NCBI RefSeq assembly: GCF_052324685.1
Contig: NC_135211.1
Location: 19,224,324-19,288,323 of the forward strand
Reading direction: 5' to 3'
DNA length: 64,000 nucleotides
Origin: Brachyhypopomus gauderio
Lineage: Eukaryota > Chordata > Actinopteri > Gymnotiformes > Hypopomidae
The notes below the pieces were generated by a model. The model had not been told where the DNA came from, did not search any database, and worked only from the letters and a program-made list of their open reading frames with translations. Below, piece after piece: positions 49,972-62,115 of this stretch (positions within the stretch are counted from its first letter, which is position 1; each line of letters begins with the position of its first letter). Position numbers and translations under genes: made by a program.

Positions 49972-51742
49972 CCAACAGTATTGGTGATAAAAGTGGTGTT
50001 ACTCGTAAAGAAGTGTTCGATAGGTACCTGATGTACTACAGCAGTGTTTGGGCTGAAGGACACGGTACGTTATGTAAGGACGCCCAGGTGAGGGAAGGAG
50101 CCCAGAGCGCCGTGTTGACACAGCGCAGCCCCGCCGAGCGCTTCTCCTCGCTCGCCTTCTACCAGATTCTGTCCCAGTGTGTGGAATATACCGCCAGAGA
50201 CTGTAGAAATTGTGTCTTTCGTTTTATAAAAGTTGCCGAAATGTTGGAAACGCTCTGCGTAAACTTGTTTTTGTTCCCGTGGAAGAAAGAGTTCAAAACA
50301 TTGAAGGTAATTTTCGTTCAGTGAATTCTGTAAAGTTTATTCTGTTAGTTACGCTCTGTATTCCTCCATTACATAAGAATTGTTTATATTAAATTCTTAT
50401 ATGTTGAGTTATACTATTCATTTAATTTTACATCTTTGTTTTTAATTCCGTATTAAAGAAGTGAAACTAACTGCGCTCCACCACTACCCGTGCCAGTCTG
50501 AAGTAGTTCCACGTGTCCTGTAAACTTGCTAATGATGCGTTGAACCTTCTTGTCTTTTAGAAATTTACCGCTCACTTCGTTTACAACATTCAACAAGTAC
50601 TACCACACGAGACTGCCAAGAGTATTCTCCAAAGTATTGGTTATTGCCTTGAAAACGACACGGAATATAAGCTGTCAACTCACGTTGACCTAGACATGGT
50701 CAAGAAAATGGGGTTTGAACTTTTTCTTGCGAGGGTGGAATGTGAGTATCTCCTGCAGGTTATGGGACAAAGGTCCCATAGTGAATGCCTGGACATCCTC
50801 TACAGGAGAGCTTCTCTGGACAACCTGGAAAGTTCCATGGATGCTACAGAGGACCAGCCTACCAGTGACGCTCACATCCTGAAGCAGGAGGTCTTGAAGA
50901 ACGACAGACTGTGTGAGAGTTCCCTGTTAAATTCGGCATCACCTCAGGACCACAATGTCCTCCAGACAATCAAGACTTCCAAGCTGGAACCCCTTGAGGT
51001 CCTGGACACCACAGGCTGTGCAGAGGGGAGACCTCCAAGCCCCTCCATAATTGACAGGTCCATCCTGGAGATGCAGGAGAATTATCCAGACCTGGCCTTT
51101 CGTCAGAAACCCATTTTTACAAAGCCTCAAACAGCTTCTAAGAAGGAGAGGACCAAAGATCCTACAGTAGTGCAGCTGCACACAGTCAGTACTGACATGA
51201 GTGGTCCCCAATCCATTGCCTTGCACACAGAATCTACCACAGTTCTCAGAAAACTACAATTCCCAGAGTCAGTCGTTGAACCTCAGTCCACAGAAGAGCA
51301 GCCTTGTGTGCTTCGCGTAAGATCCGTACTACAAAAACCCAGTTTCAGTCCAGCCAGTGCAACAGAGGTGATGGAGCTGACAGAGGAGTTGGATAAACTG
51401 CAGATGAAGGACGAGCCCCTCAAATACCCAACAGAGGAGACGGCACAGGGCCAGCAGTGCCACGGCGGCCATGACCACGCTGCAGGTTCTCCTCTGTGTT
51501 CCCCCACGGAGAAGACCCAGACGGTGCCCTGCAGCTCGTCCCACGAGCCGTCTTGCAGCCTCGCTGGCTGTGAGATTTGCTCCAGACGTGCTGCAGAGCT
51601 GCCCCAGGATGACCCCATCAAAGAGCCCCCACACTCATTCTATATCCCCAACTGCCTGAGTGGGTGTGGCCCATCAATGGCGCCCCCTACAGATCAGCAG
51701 GGAGAACTCCAGCCTAATGAGCTTTGGCCAAACTGTCTCTAG
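49968..51742 (+). CDS. spata2l: SPATA2-family protein (probably spata2l), two coding exons, 506 aa
   Basis: Exon 49968-50306 joins exon 50561-51742 in phase 0 (donor GTAATT, acceptor tcttttag). The N-terminal half matches the SPATA2 PUB-like domain. Landmarks are MLETLCVNLFLFPWKKEFKT across the splice site and MVKKMGFELFLARVECEYLL near 182. In SPATA2 this domain holds the deubiquitinase CYLD and bridges it to the LUBAC subunit HOIP in TNF and NOD2 signalling; SPATA2L is the less-studied paralogue. The C-terminal half is low in order, with Cys pairs (GCEIC, CLSGC) near the end. Human SPATA2L and BEAN1/TK2 share a chromosome, hence the symbol; spata2 itself is not excluded. A short upstream ORF overlaps the start codon. 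Confidence 0.87.
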
Positions 51743-53343
51743 GTGTTGGCTATAGGTGTACATAATACCAGATTTTATTAGAGTTCACAGCCTATAAAAT
51801 AAGAATACATTTTTAACAGACATCTGTAAACATAGTTCTTCGTGGTTAGGGATTGAATCAGAAATGTAGAGCTTGTTTACCTGACTACCTTCCTGCCAGG
51901 TTCATCACCATCTTCTGTATCTCACCTGAGCCACACCTGGACCCACCAACGTAGGCTTTGTGAAGATGGCAGTGAGCTGGATCAGGTGTGTGGATTTGAG
52001 CTGCAGGGTGGCACAATGTAAGAAGCAGGACAGGTAACCACGGGCTTACAGAAGCCTGTTCTCTGTGTGATATGCTTTTTCAGTTGTCATTTCATAGGCT
52101 CATACTGACCTAATCTAATCCACTCTTATTCTATGAATTGCTAATCTACACTTGTAGAATGGCACATTTTGGATAAACCATGCATTCATTTGTACAGGTG
52201 GGAGATACAAAAAGACCACTTTATTATTAACAGTGTAATGGGTACCACTGTTAAGACCATGATCACGTGTGTGGTGACAGATGATCTTAAAAGTGTTTGA
52301 AAGACTCATGCTTCTTTTCTCTTATTTTTATTTGCTAGGTGAATTTAAGTTCTGTGTTGTTCATGTGTTGAGGAAGTGATACATCTGTGCCTTACTTGAA
52401 GTGAAATTTGCACATGCACGTTGCAATGTGTTTGAGATTATATAAACTGTCTATTATTAAGTGTTAATGTACATCACTTCAGGGTAAAGAACATTAGCCA
52501 GTACATCATTTGCCAAGTGTTTCTATGGACTATTCCATAAAAATGTGACTTTATTTATCAGCACTGGTGAACAGATTTCAACACATTATTAAAACCGAAA
52601 TTTAAACTGTACAAAAGCTTCTTGTAACATTAAATGGATAGGTGTTCTTCACGTGCTGATGGTAGCTCTTGGTCTTCACATCACAAGTGCCATTCTGAAC
52701 ATGAATTGTCTTTTTACACATCAAAATAAATAACACAAGCACCTCACTGGTCATTCCTGTCTGAAGGTTTATAACAGATACTTCTCATTTAGACATACTG
52801 GTACACGAGAGATTAGAGCACTATTAACTCTATTAACGTGGAATCATTCTATGGTCTGACTGTATTTCTTGATTTATGCATGTGGTCCACATTATCCGCC
52901 ATGGCCTACACTTAGACCAAAGTAATAAATAATATGCTAAAAATGGCATAAGTATTATTGACAAATTAGTTACAAATGCATTAATGTAAACCGCCAACAC
53001 AACCAAATTCAATCTGTCAAGTGATTTGTTGCCAGTAGCAGGCGTGTCCCCGTCCCAGTCGCAGAGTTTTGAGGCAACAGCACCAGCCCTGCTCCCAAAA
53101 CACCCCACTACACCCATCACTTATTTCACAAGGCCTGCACGTGTTTAGTGTGTATTGGTGTGTTATATCAAAATACACAAAGAGACTGGACATGTGTGTG
53201 TGTGTACTGTTTGGGCCTCTTGGGACTAGAAGTAGAGCAACTGAGGGTCATGTGACCTAAGAACTTGGCAGTGTGCCTGAAGACTGAACAGTGCATGTCC
53301 CCAAAGTGACTCCATCTCAAACGCTTGTCCTGCAGAGCCAAAA
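51743..53343. other. Tail-to-tail 3' UTR region of spata2l and tk2
   Basis: No ORF with a domain. A plus-strand AATAAA is at 52725-52730 (spata2l candidate). On the minus strand, an AATAAA is read at 52551-52556 (tk2 candidate). If both are used, the two 3' UTRs overlap by about 170 bp. Confidence 0.4.
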
Positions 53344-54944
53344 TCACGCATGATGCAGGGTCAGAATCCGCTCTCGGTTCTCCTCATACTGTCGAAGCAT
53401 CTTCTGAAGGTCATGATCCGCAGGAATGACCTGCACAGAACCACAAATGTGCTCAGCTTACAATAACTGGCTACACAGAGCAGTTTTTTTATTTTACTGA
53501 TTTGTTCAAATATGCAATAAGATTAAATATAATAAGTTACCAGAACCGGGGCAGGAACTTTAAACGTGGTCTGGTTTATCAACCAGTCCTCATACAGGTT
53601 ATGAATAGACTCGAGATGTTCCTGTGAAGGGAAGAACACGACTACTTGTAAGTTAGTAATTTTTGTTTTGTTCAAATTTCGATTCATTCTACTGGGGCTG
53701 TGAGAGGTGGAGAAGGTTCTGTCTTACCATGGGTATGACCTTCTCTTCCTCTCGACATCTCTGCTTTAGACGCTCAAAGCACGTTTGCGGCGACGTCTGC
53801 AGGTAAACTAGTGCAGGAAAGAACAGAAGAAAATGTATCTCCACCACTCAGAGATGCTGCACTTGCAGCTAGAACCGCAGTGATAACCCTAACCCTAGAA
53901 CAGAGGTGGTTACCCTAACCCTAAAATGGTGATTACCCTAACTCTAACCCTAGAACAGAAGGGATTAGTCTAACCCTAACCCTAGGGGCAGTAAAACTAA
54001 ATTTCACTTCAAAAAAAAATTCAATAAAAATAACACCAAGTCCACCTCCAACAAAACCAACATTTGCACCGCTGTCAGACATTATTTATTTACATTATTT
54101 AATTTAGGTACAATAGTCCAACTATGTACAGTAACGAATTCTGATTCCATTTGCCACTTACACCTGCTAGTCACATACTGCTAGATAATTTATCATCCCA
54201 CTGGATTAGGGTGTGATTGTTCTGTAAAACTACAAAAATAGCACTTTAGAAGTCAATAGTCATTGTCATCAAAACTTCTAACCTACTTATGTTAAGCAAA
54301 TGTAAATGTTTGATATCTGCTCATGAGGAACCGATCTTAGTTTGTTCAGTGTGCGTTTGTCTATTAAACTTACCAATTAGGTCTACAGGAATGTCAATGT
54401 TCTTGATAATCCAGTTGAACCACTCACTCAGAACAGCAAAGTCCACTTCTGGCATCTTTCCACTGTCATTGAAACAGGGCACCAGGTCTAATACCACTAT
54501 CAGGCATAACAGTCATCCAACAGCAATTCCTCCTTAAAGCACAAAATGTGATCAATCACTAGTAAATTCAACTCAGCCTCTAGCAGGGAACACTAGGGCA
54601 GCTATGTGAAGGTTTACCTTTTGTAAAGGTTTTCCACGAATATGTACTTTGCACTGTAGATGGACCTCTCCATCATTCTCACGGGAGATGACTGGAGGAG
54701 AGATTAAAACAAGAGTCATCTCTGAGCTGCACCCCAGGGTTAGGGGTTAACCCCAGGACTGCACCCAGGGCAGTCCGTCCTGCATCCGTACCACTGTAGA
54801 CAGGTGTCTGTCCAGCATGGTGAGCTGCACATATGTCTGCATTGTGAGGCCCCATCGTTCTGGGTCCTGGTACATCAAACCCTTTGAATAAAATATGGGG
54901 AAGAAACTTTATAAAGTTAGCAAACAGGAACTTAAGCCTATTAC

Positions 54945-54993
<49 letters not shown>

Positions 54994-57040
54994 AATAATA
55001 ATAATAATGTGCCATTTTCACCTCAATCGAAATTTGTCCTCCATGTTAAAGTGTCATGCCTGTCTCATGTATACTGAGAAACAGCTTAATATATTATTAA
55101 TAATATTAATAAATTCTTAGTACTACCAGTGGATTGTGTCCTTGCAAATTTCTCCATTTGGAAATAGGTTCTGTCAGCACCTGCAAAAGTGCAGCACAGG
55201 TAGTGTGTACTTCAGTGTGTAACCCTTAATAACCCATCCCAAACACACATCCCAACCATACACTACACATACTGCACTATACACATCCCAACCATACACT
55301 ACACATACTGCACTATACACATCCCAACCATACACTACACATACTGCACTATACACATCCCAACCATACACTACACATACTGCACTATACACATCCCAAC
55401 CATACACTACACATACTGCACTATACACATCCCAACCATACACTACACATACTGCACTATACACATCCCAACCATACACTACACATACTGCACTATACAC
55501 ATCCCAACCATACACTACACATACTGCACTATACACATCCCAACCATACCCTACACATACTGCACTATACACATCCCAACCATACCCTACACATACTGCA
55601 CTATACACATCCCAACCATACCCTACACATACTGCACTATACACATCCCAACCATACCCTACACATACTGCACTATACACATCCCAACCATACCCTACAC
55701 ATACTGCACTATACACATCCCAACCATACACTACACATACTGCACTATACACATCCCAACCATACACTACACATACTGCACTATACACATCCCAACCATA
55801 CACTACATATACTGCACTATACACATCCCAACCATACTCTACATATACTGCACTATACACATCCCAACCATACACTACACATACTGCACTATATACATCC
55901 CAACCATACACTACACATACTGCACTATACACATCCCAACCATACTCTACATATACCCAAAATATACAAACATACAAAAAAGAAACAAAACCACATACAG
56001 AAATAAAAAAATGCCACAAGAGATTTGTGTCACAGTGTACTTCAGTTTAGATTTGATTGCACTACATTTTCACAACAATCATTAACCCAGAAGCCCGTGT
56101 GGTGAGCGACGATGTGGTAAACAAATTTGGAAGGTAAACAAAAGTGTAAGGTGTGCTCAGGTGTGCTCCGTGATTGGCCACGCCAGTTATGCTTTGCTTA
56201 TTATTTGCGCTCAGACTCTTACTTCAGTGTTGCTGGTTCTGCTGAAGTATTCGAGACACGTTGTCTTGCCACTTGCAATGTTTCCTTCAACGCAAATCTG
56301 TGAATGCAGAACTCCATATTTGTCTTGCTTTTCATAACACAATTAGCATACACGCTGTATGAGTATTTACACAGTGTTACACAGTGTTACACAGTCGTAC
56401 ACAAAAGTACATTTAAAATATTCAATATCTACAAAAGATAAAAAATACAAACTGACCACCGATTTCCTCTCCTCGCCATTTCGGACCAGTTTTCCTTGAG
56501 AGGGAGACAACATAATCAGACAACCTGAGATCGGACTGATTCAGCCGGTGGTCGAGAGTGGAAAAGCGAAAGCGGAAAGAGAAAAAAGAAAGCGAGAAGA
56601 TAACGAGAATATAGTCAAACCAAGCAGGTTAAAAACATATTAATGACCGGCCAGCAACTGCGGAGCACTGCCATGCAAACAGCAGAATAAAGAAAAGGTG
56701 TGAGGTAGGGAGACAGATAAACCAGCACAGCAACCAGCAGGCAGGATGTCAGCTACGGGGTTACTGTCGCAGCTCACCGCTTATTACAGCTCATATGGAA
56801 ACACCTCGCTGGGGTTGGGGTTGGGGTTAGTGTTGGTGTTGGGGTAGAGTTAGACGACCCCAGCTGGCTATAAGACGTACCTGACACGAGATGTTTGCTG
56901 GTGCTGTGAAATCTTCTGTTCAAAAGGCCCAAACATGTATTTTTCAGTTCAGGAGGTCTACGCAGCGACTCTTCTTTGGTCTGGACATCCAGGCAACGAA
57001 GAGCGACAATACGACAACGACGCACAGCCCGAGCTAGCAT
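53344..57040 (-). CDS. tk2: tk2: mitochondrial thymidine kinase 2, ten coding exons, 275 aa
   Basis: Phosphorylates thymidine and deoxycytidine in the mitochondrial matrix for mtDNA synthesis. Minus-strand exons in order: 57040-56881, 56494-56457, 56297-56223, 55180-55127, 54881-54792, 54691-54618, 54462-54374, 53807-53728, 53621-53541, 53430-53344. They sum to 828 nt, every phase fits and all introns are GT-AG. Seen: Arg-rich mitochondrial leader with a likely cleavage site RRFHS (42-46), P-loop GNIASGKT (71-78), TEPISKWRN, the ERS motif (147-149), LSEWFNWI, and the LID RCREEEK (210-216). All are close to human TK2 (265 aa). An in-frame ATG also lies at 57097; I prefer 57040 because it puts the basic leader first. 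No frame damage. Confidence 0.96.
53885..53985. repeat. Telomere-like (CCCTAA) runs in tk2 intron 7
   Basis: Three short runs of AACCCTAACCCTA separated by GAACAGAGG/GGTGATT spacers; a ~40-bp unit containing the motif is repeated. Confidence 0.75.
54940..55009. repeat. (ATT)n followed by (AAT)n, hairpin-forming
   Basis: About 16 ATT units turn directly into six AAT units, so the junction is self-complementary. It lies in tk2 intron 4. Confidence 0.9.
55215..55965. repeat. 36-bp minisatellite in tk2 intron 3, about 20 copies
   Basis: The unit contains ACACATCCCAACCATACACT and ACACATACTGCACTAT. Five adjacent copies share a C for A change (CATACCCT), a mark of local block amplification. The period is 36 bp, so a minus-strand frame ([11 protein letters not shown])n stays open for 281 codons; it is intronic and not a gene. 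Confidence 0.95.
56223..56297 (-). CDS. tk2: tk2 exon 3 (P-loop)
   Basis: Encodes [20 protein letters not shown], the nucleotide-binding loop of the deoxynucleoside kinase family. Donor GTAAGA, phase 0 at both ends. Confidence 0.95.
56881..57040 (-). CDS. tk2: tk2 exon 1 (mitochondrial targeting sequence)
   Basis: Begins [15 protein letters not shown], an amphipathic Arg-rich leader, and ends KHLVS plus one base before GTACGT. An in-frame ATG 57 nt upstream (57097) would add MCVIPRDRTVTGY ahead of the leader and weaken targeting. Confidence 0.85.
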
Positions 57041-57428
57041 TGTCGCAGGTCCACCGGTATAACCAGTGACGGTACGGTCTCTGGGTATAACGCACACATC
57101 TGTGCGAGGCTGTTGACATCAGACGGTCAGACCGCCCACGTGGGCTTATACTTCCGCATTATAGCGCTGTACGTCATACGTGCGTTGGCATGGTTTCCGC
57201 AGCGACGCCCTCATCTGAGCTTAGATACATTTACAAACGTCTGTTCTGTGTAAATGTGCAAATGCAACTACATTAATAATACACCATCAATTTATCTGTT
57301 TACTTGTCTGTTTATTTCTGGATTCAAGTCAGCTTCGTCTTGCCTTTGGTTTCTTGTTATTGCTGCACTCACATTGTGGCATTGTTGCCAGTTCTGGCAG
57401 AAATGCCTGAAATAATTTTTACATTTTT
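57041..57428 (-). promoter_or_regulatory. Probable tk2 5' UTR and promoter region
   Basis: Locally CpG-rich (57100-57215), with a CACGTG E-box (57136-57141 region), an ETS-like CTTCCG and a CRE-like TACGTCA. Such motifs are common at TATA-less nuclear genes for mitochondrial proteins. Inferred. Confidence 0.4.
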
Positions 57429-60400
57429 CAATCAATCAATCAATCAATCAAAGTTTATTTGTATAGCGCTTTTAACAACTCAAGTTGTCGCAAAGCAGCT
57501 TTACAGGGTTTACAAGGTTAACAATACTATGGGTCCAGAACCCTAATGAGCAAGCCAAAGGCGACAGTGGCGAGGAAAAACTCCCTATGATGGTGAGGAA
57601 TAGGAAGAAACCTCGGGAGAACCAAGACTCAAAAGGGAACCCATCCTCCATTGGGCGGCCCGTTAACACACAAATACACAAGTCACACATAATTCACACA
57701 ATCAGACTAGGTAAAAGGTAGAATTGAAAGTTCTGGGTTTTGATATTGTCACTGTAAATGTCTGTTGATGAATGCCAGGCTTTCATTCCGTGTCGGAGCA
57801 GTGATGCTGGTATTGTAGGCTCCGACTGCAGTGTTACTCCCCAGATGAACCCCGGTATCAGCACATCCACCGGCAGCCAGACCATCCCCCAGGTGCCTGC
57901 AGGTGCCTGTATCCAATCGTCTTGGGTAGAGCCATGCAAGAAGATAGATAATACAGACTGAGTGGACATGAATTTAAACCACCGTTGATTTAAATGTACG
58001 TAGCTCACGTGCCAGTGATCAGCATGTGGCTCCGGCAGACTAATCTATAGCAGCATAACTAAAGGGAGAGGTTCAGAGGTGACCACAGGCATGAGGGCTC
58101 ACTGAGACATTGCTTTCCAGTCAAGTCATAGTCACAAATAGAGTGATGCCAAGACACAGCTGGATGACAGCATCAACATCTCAGATCACCAGAAATCTCA
58201 ACGTCTGGGGGCCCCCAAGCCCCTACACCTTACAAGGGGAATTTTAGCTGAAGGCTTGACTAAACAGGTGAGTCTTAAGTCTAGATTTAAAGATTGGAAC
58301 TGTGTCAGAGTCTCGGATTGGAGCTGGAAGGCTATTCCATAATTGAGGGGCTTTAAAAGAGAAAGCTCTGCCTCCGGCTGTAGTTTTACTAATTTTTGGA
58401 ACTATGAGAAATCCAGCATTTTGGGAGCGCAAAGGGCGAGATGGGTTGTAGTAATCAATGAGTTCACTCAGATATTGTGGGGCAAGACCATTTAACGCCT
58501 TATAGGTTAACAGGAGAACTTTAAATTCAATGCGATATTTAATCGGCAGCCAGTGTAGTGCAGCGAGAGTGGGACTAATATGATCGAATTTCCTAGCCTT
58601 GGTTAGGACTCTAGCTGCGGCATTTTGTACAAGTTGTAGCTTCTTTATGGACTGTTTAGAGCATCCAATTAGAAGACTATTACAGTAGTCCAATCTCGAC
58701 GAGACAAAAGCATGAACTAGCTTCTCTGCATCAGCTAAAGAAAGTAAGTGTCTCAGCTTGGCAATATTACGTAAATGGAAAAAGGCAGCCTTAGTGACAT
58801 TGCATACATGTGTGTCAAATGAAAGATCAGAATCAATAGTGACACCTAAACTTTTTGCAGTAGATTTTGGTGTTACTGAAAAACCATCTAGGGTAAGGGG
58901 AATATCAGCCCAATTGCTTCTAACAGCTTTAGGCCCAAGAATCAGTACCTCAGTCTTGTCAGAATTTAGTTTAAGAAAATTAGACGCCATCCAGTTTTTA
59001 ATATCCTGGACGCAGTTCTCAATCTTGAGAGTTGTGGTGGTATCATCTGGATTAGAAGATATATACAACTGAGTATCATCTGCGTAGCAATGGAAGCTAA
59101 TACCATGCCTACGAATGATAGTGCCCAGTGGTAGCATATATAATGAGAATAATATGGGGCCCAGTACAGATCCTTGTGGGACACCATACTTTACTTTAGA
59201 ATGCTCAGAGCATTCGTTATTTACTAGCACAAATTGGTAACGATCTGTCAGGTAGGACCTGAACCAGGAGAGTGCTTGACCTCTTATGCCAATGAGTGTC
59301 TCCAGTCTATTAAGTAGAATATTATGATCAATGGTGTCAAAAGCAGCACTGAGGTCTAGCAGTATGAGAAACGAAATGTGTCCTTTATCAGAGGATATTA
59401 AGAGATCATTCAGTACTTTAGTTAGTGCTGTTTCAGTGCTGTGATGAGCTCTAAATCCAGACTGAAATAACTCTAAGACATGTTCTGTCTGTAAGAAGGA
59501 AGAGAGTTGTGAAGAAACTACTTTCTCTAAAATTTTGGATATGAATGACAGATTAGAAATTGGCCTATAGTTGGACAGTTCTTGGGGGTTAAGACCAGGT
59601 TTTTTAATTAGCGGCTTGATGACTGCAAGTTTAAATGAACTGGGAACGTAGCCCAGGCTCAGAGAATAATTTATTATAGTACGCAACGGTTCTACATTGC
59701 TGTGCAGTAATTCTTTAAGTAGATGGGTTGGTACAGCATCTAGTATGCATGTGGAGGGTTTAGCAGATTTCACCAGTGAAATAAGCTCCTCACGACCAAT
59801 TGGGGAGAAGGACTCGAACAGGGCATCAGAGCTGACCAGACAGCTGTCAAGGTGCATTGGCATGTTGACAGGCTCTGAGATAGCACTACTAATGTTTTCC
59901 CTAATTTTATCAATCTTATCATTAAAGAATTTCATAAAATTGTTACTGCTACACTCTAGTGGAATAAGAGAATTGTTTTGTTCATGACTCCTCGTAAGGC
60001 TGGAAACAGTTTTAAAAAGGAGTCCTGAATTGTTTTTATGTTTTTCTATTAAGGCCGATAAGTATAAGGACTTTGCCATATGGAGGGCATGCTTATATTC
60101 AATAAGGCTGCTTTTCCATGATAGTCTATACACTTCTAACTTCATATTTCGCCATTTACGTTCCAGGATCCGCGCGGCTCGTTTGAGGCTACGCGTGTGC
60201 TCATTGTACCATGGCGCTATTCTTCTCTCCGTGGCTCTCTTATATCGTAGTGGTGCAACTTTGTCTAAAGCTGTACGAAGGGAAGTCTCGACGTGCTCGG
60301 TGAAACGCTCTAGTCCTTCCGGTGCTACAAGTGGATCAGTGTTTGTCAGACCCGGTAAAATATCAGTGAGCGCGGCTATGGTGCTGGGTGTTATAGCTCG

Positions 60401-62115
60401 TTTAATTTGATAGCGGGGTGGCCGATGAACACAGTCAGTTAAACACAACTCGTATGTTATGAGGCTGTGGTCAGAAACAGCCTCACTCTGAGGAAGAATT
60501 GCTAAACTGGATATGTCAATACCAAATGACAAGACCAAGTCTAAAGTATGACTACAGTTATGCGTAGGACCCACCACATTCTGAGTGATACCCATTGAAT
60601 CAAGAATTGCTTGAAAATGAATGCTAAAAGAGTCACACCGATTTTCAAAATGGATATTAAAATCACCCACTATAATCACCTTATCGGCTGATAGCACTAC
60701 ATGAGACAGGAAGTCTGAAAACTCCTGCAAGAACTCAGAGTATGAACCAGGGGGGCGGTAAATAGTAATTAACATAAACGACTGTGACACTTTGTTGCTT
60801 GTTAAATTTGAAACATTTGATACAGTGAGGATGAGGTGTTCAAAAGAATTAAACTTGAAGCCAAATTTTTGAGAAATGCCTATATCAGAGTCATATATTG
60901 TAGCGACCCCACCTCCTCGACCATTTGGACGGGGGTTATGGACATATCTATAGCCAGAGGGAGAAGCTTCATTTAGGGCCATATAGTCGTCTGGTCGGGT
61001 CCAGGTTTCCGTCAAGCAAAGCATGCATAGATCATGATCGGTAATCATTTCATTAACAAGCAATGCTTTAGATGACAGGGATCTAATATTTAGTAGTCCT
61101 AGTTTCAGATTTAAACTGCTCTCTGAGGGAGCATAGTTGAATTTAACATTGATTAAATTTTGTCTACTAACTTTACGAGAATTATTTTTTGGTACTCGAG
61201 GAACAGACACAATTTCAATCTGGTGTGACCTAGGTGACGTCTCTTTGCAGCTCGCAGACAGTCGGATTAGCCTGTTTGTCTGCTGCCTGGCCTCGGCTCT
61301 GGTTTGTCAATCCCCATTAACTACACCTACACTACCACTATTAAGCCTAGCAGATATGCTATGAGAAATGAGAGCAGCACCCTCCCAAGAGGGGTGAATG
61401 CCGTCTCGCTTCAAAAGGCCAGGCCTGCCCTCAAAACGTGTCCAATTATCTATATAGCCCACTTTGTTATCTGAGCACCATTTAGACATCCAGCGGTGTA
61501 ACGCCCATAACCTGCTGTAGGTTTCAGCGCCACGCCGAACTGGAATGGGACCAGAGCATATTACGGCATCTGACATCGTCCCCGCTAACTCGCACACCTC
61601 TTTAACATTATCCTTGGTGATCTCAGACTGTCTCAATCCCACATCATTGGTGCCGACGTGTATAACTATCTTAGAATATTTACGTTTAGCCAGCACCTTT
61701 AAATTAGCCCTGATGTCAGGCGCTCTAGCCCCCGGGATACACTTGACTATGGCCGCTGGTGTCTCTAAACTAGTCGCTACGTTCACGTGTCTGAGCTGTG
61801 AATCTCCTATCACCAGAGCTCTTTTAACAGGTCGCTCAGTCGGTGTATTACTGAGTGGGGCAAACCTGTTTGACACGGGAACCTGAGAAGGACGGTGCTC
61901 AGCCCTACGGTTATGCCGCCGAGACTTCACCCATTCGCCCCGCTGCGAGGGCTCTAATGCCGGAGCTGAGGGCTCGCTAGCTACAGCTGTGCAACCCGGG
62001 CCTGCTACGCTAGCTGCGCTAGCCGCTACGCTAGCTGCGCTAGCTGCTACAAACTTTCTAGGACTTTCTAAAGCCCGGATGCGTTCCTCTAAAAGCGATT
62101 TTAGGTATGTAAAAA
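57429..62115 (-). mobile_element. Near-complete L2-clade LINE with both ORFs open
   Basis: Minus strand: ORF1 (62140-61307), 96-bp gap, ORF2 (61210-58244), 3' UTR with agcgctatacaaataaac-type end, and an (ATTG)n tail at 57429-57450. The 5' edge is unclear: the first ~13 codons of the ORF1 frame look like AT-rich flank, so the copy may be slightly 5'-truncated. Confidence 0.92.
58244..61210 (-). CDS. L2 LINE ORF2: endonuclease and reverse transcriptase, 988 aa, intact
   Basis: Nicks target DNA and copies the LINE RNA. Endonuclease (about 34-255): N41 (LLNIRS), E69 (LTETW), IYRPP (150-154), D183/N185 (GDFNIH), HTLDLV (221-226) and D247/H248 (SDHS). Reverse transcriptase (about 525-780): [33 protein letters not shown] (D619/D625), GVPQGSVLGP and YADD (709-712). 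The C-terminal region has [10 protein letters not shown] and LHWLPIKYRIEF, and ends THLFSQAFS. All catalytic residues are present and there are no stops, so it may be a recent, possibly competent copy. It is much longer than the truncated copy at 25043-27070 and differs at many residues, so it belongs to a separate subfamily. Confidence 0.96.
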   Translation of the reverse strand: MSVPRVPKNNSRKVSRQNLINVKFNYAPSESSLNLKLGLLNIRSLSSKALLVNEMITDHDLCMLCLTETWTRPDDYMALNEASPSGYRYVHNPRPNGRGGGVATIYDSDIGISQKFGFKFNSFEHLILTVSNVSNLTSNKVSQSFMLITIYRPPGSYSEFLQEFSDFLSHVVLSADKVIIVGDFNIHFENRCDSFSIHFQAILDSMGITQNVVGPTHNCSHTLDLVLSFGIDISSLAILPQSEAVSDHSLITYELCLTDCVHRPPRYQIKRAITPSTIAALTDILPGLTNTDPLVAPEGLERFTEHVETSLRTALDKVAPLRYKRATERRIAPWYNEHTRSLKRAARILERKWRNMKLEVYRLSWKSSLIEYKHALHMAKSLYLSALIEKHKNNSGLLFKTVSSLTRSHEQNNSLIPLECSSNNFMKFFNDKIDKIRENISSAISEPVNMPMHLDSCLVSSDALFESFSPIGREELISLVKSAKPSTCILDAVPTHLLKELLHSNVEPLRTIINYSLSLGYVPSSFKLAVIKPLIKKPGLNPQELSNYRPISNLSFISKILEKVVSSQLSSFLQTEHVLELFQSGFRAHHSTETALTKVLNDLLISSDKGHISFLILLDLSAAFDTIDHNILLNRLETLIGIRGQALSWFRSYLTDRYQFVLVNNECSEHSKVKYGVPQGSVLGPILFSLYMLPLGTIIRRHGISFHCYADDTQLYISSNPDDTTTTLKIENCVQDIKNWMASNFLKLNSDKTEVLILGPKAVRSNWADIPLTLDGFSVTPKSTAKSLGVTIDSDLSFDTHVCNVTKAAFFHLRNIAKLRHLLSLADAEKLVHAFVSSRLDYCNSLLIGCSKQSIKKLQLVQNAAARVLTKARKFDHISPTLAALHWLPIKYRIEFKVLLLTYKALNGLAPQYLSELIDYYNPSRPLRSQNAGFLIVPKISKTTAGGRAFSFKAPQLWNSLPAPIRDSDTVPIFKSRLKTHLFSQAFS

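Noticed and set aside
51283..51634. 101-112-codon frames antisense to spata2l exon 2
   Set aside because: Shadow frames of a real coding exon.
55215..55965. Regular ~36-bp repeats resembling a CRISPR array
   Set aside because: Units are contiguous with no unique spacers, and the host is a vertebrate genome.
55174..56019. 281-codon minus-strand frame of [11 protein letters not shown] repeats
   Set aside because: A 36-bp intronic minisatellite in tk2; its period keeps the frame open.
61545..61886. 113-codon plus-strand frame
   Set aside because: Antisense shadow of the L2 ORF1.
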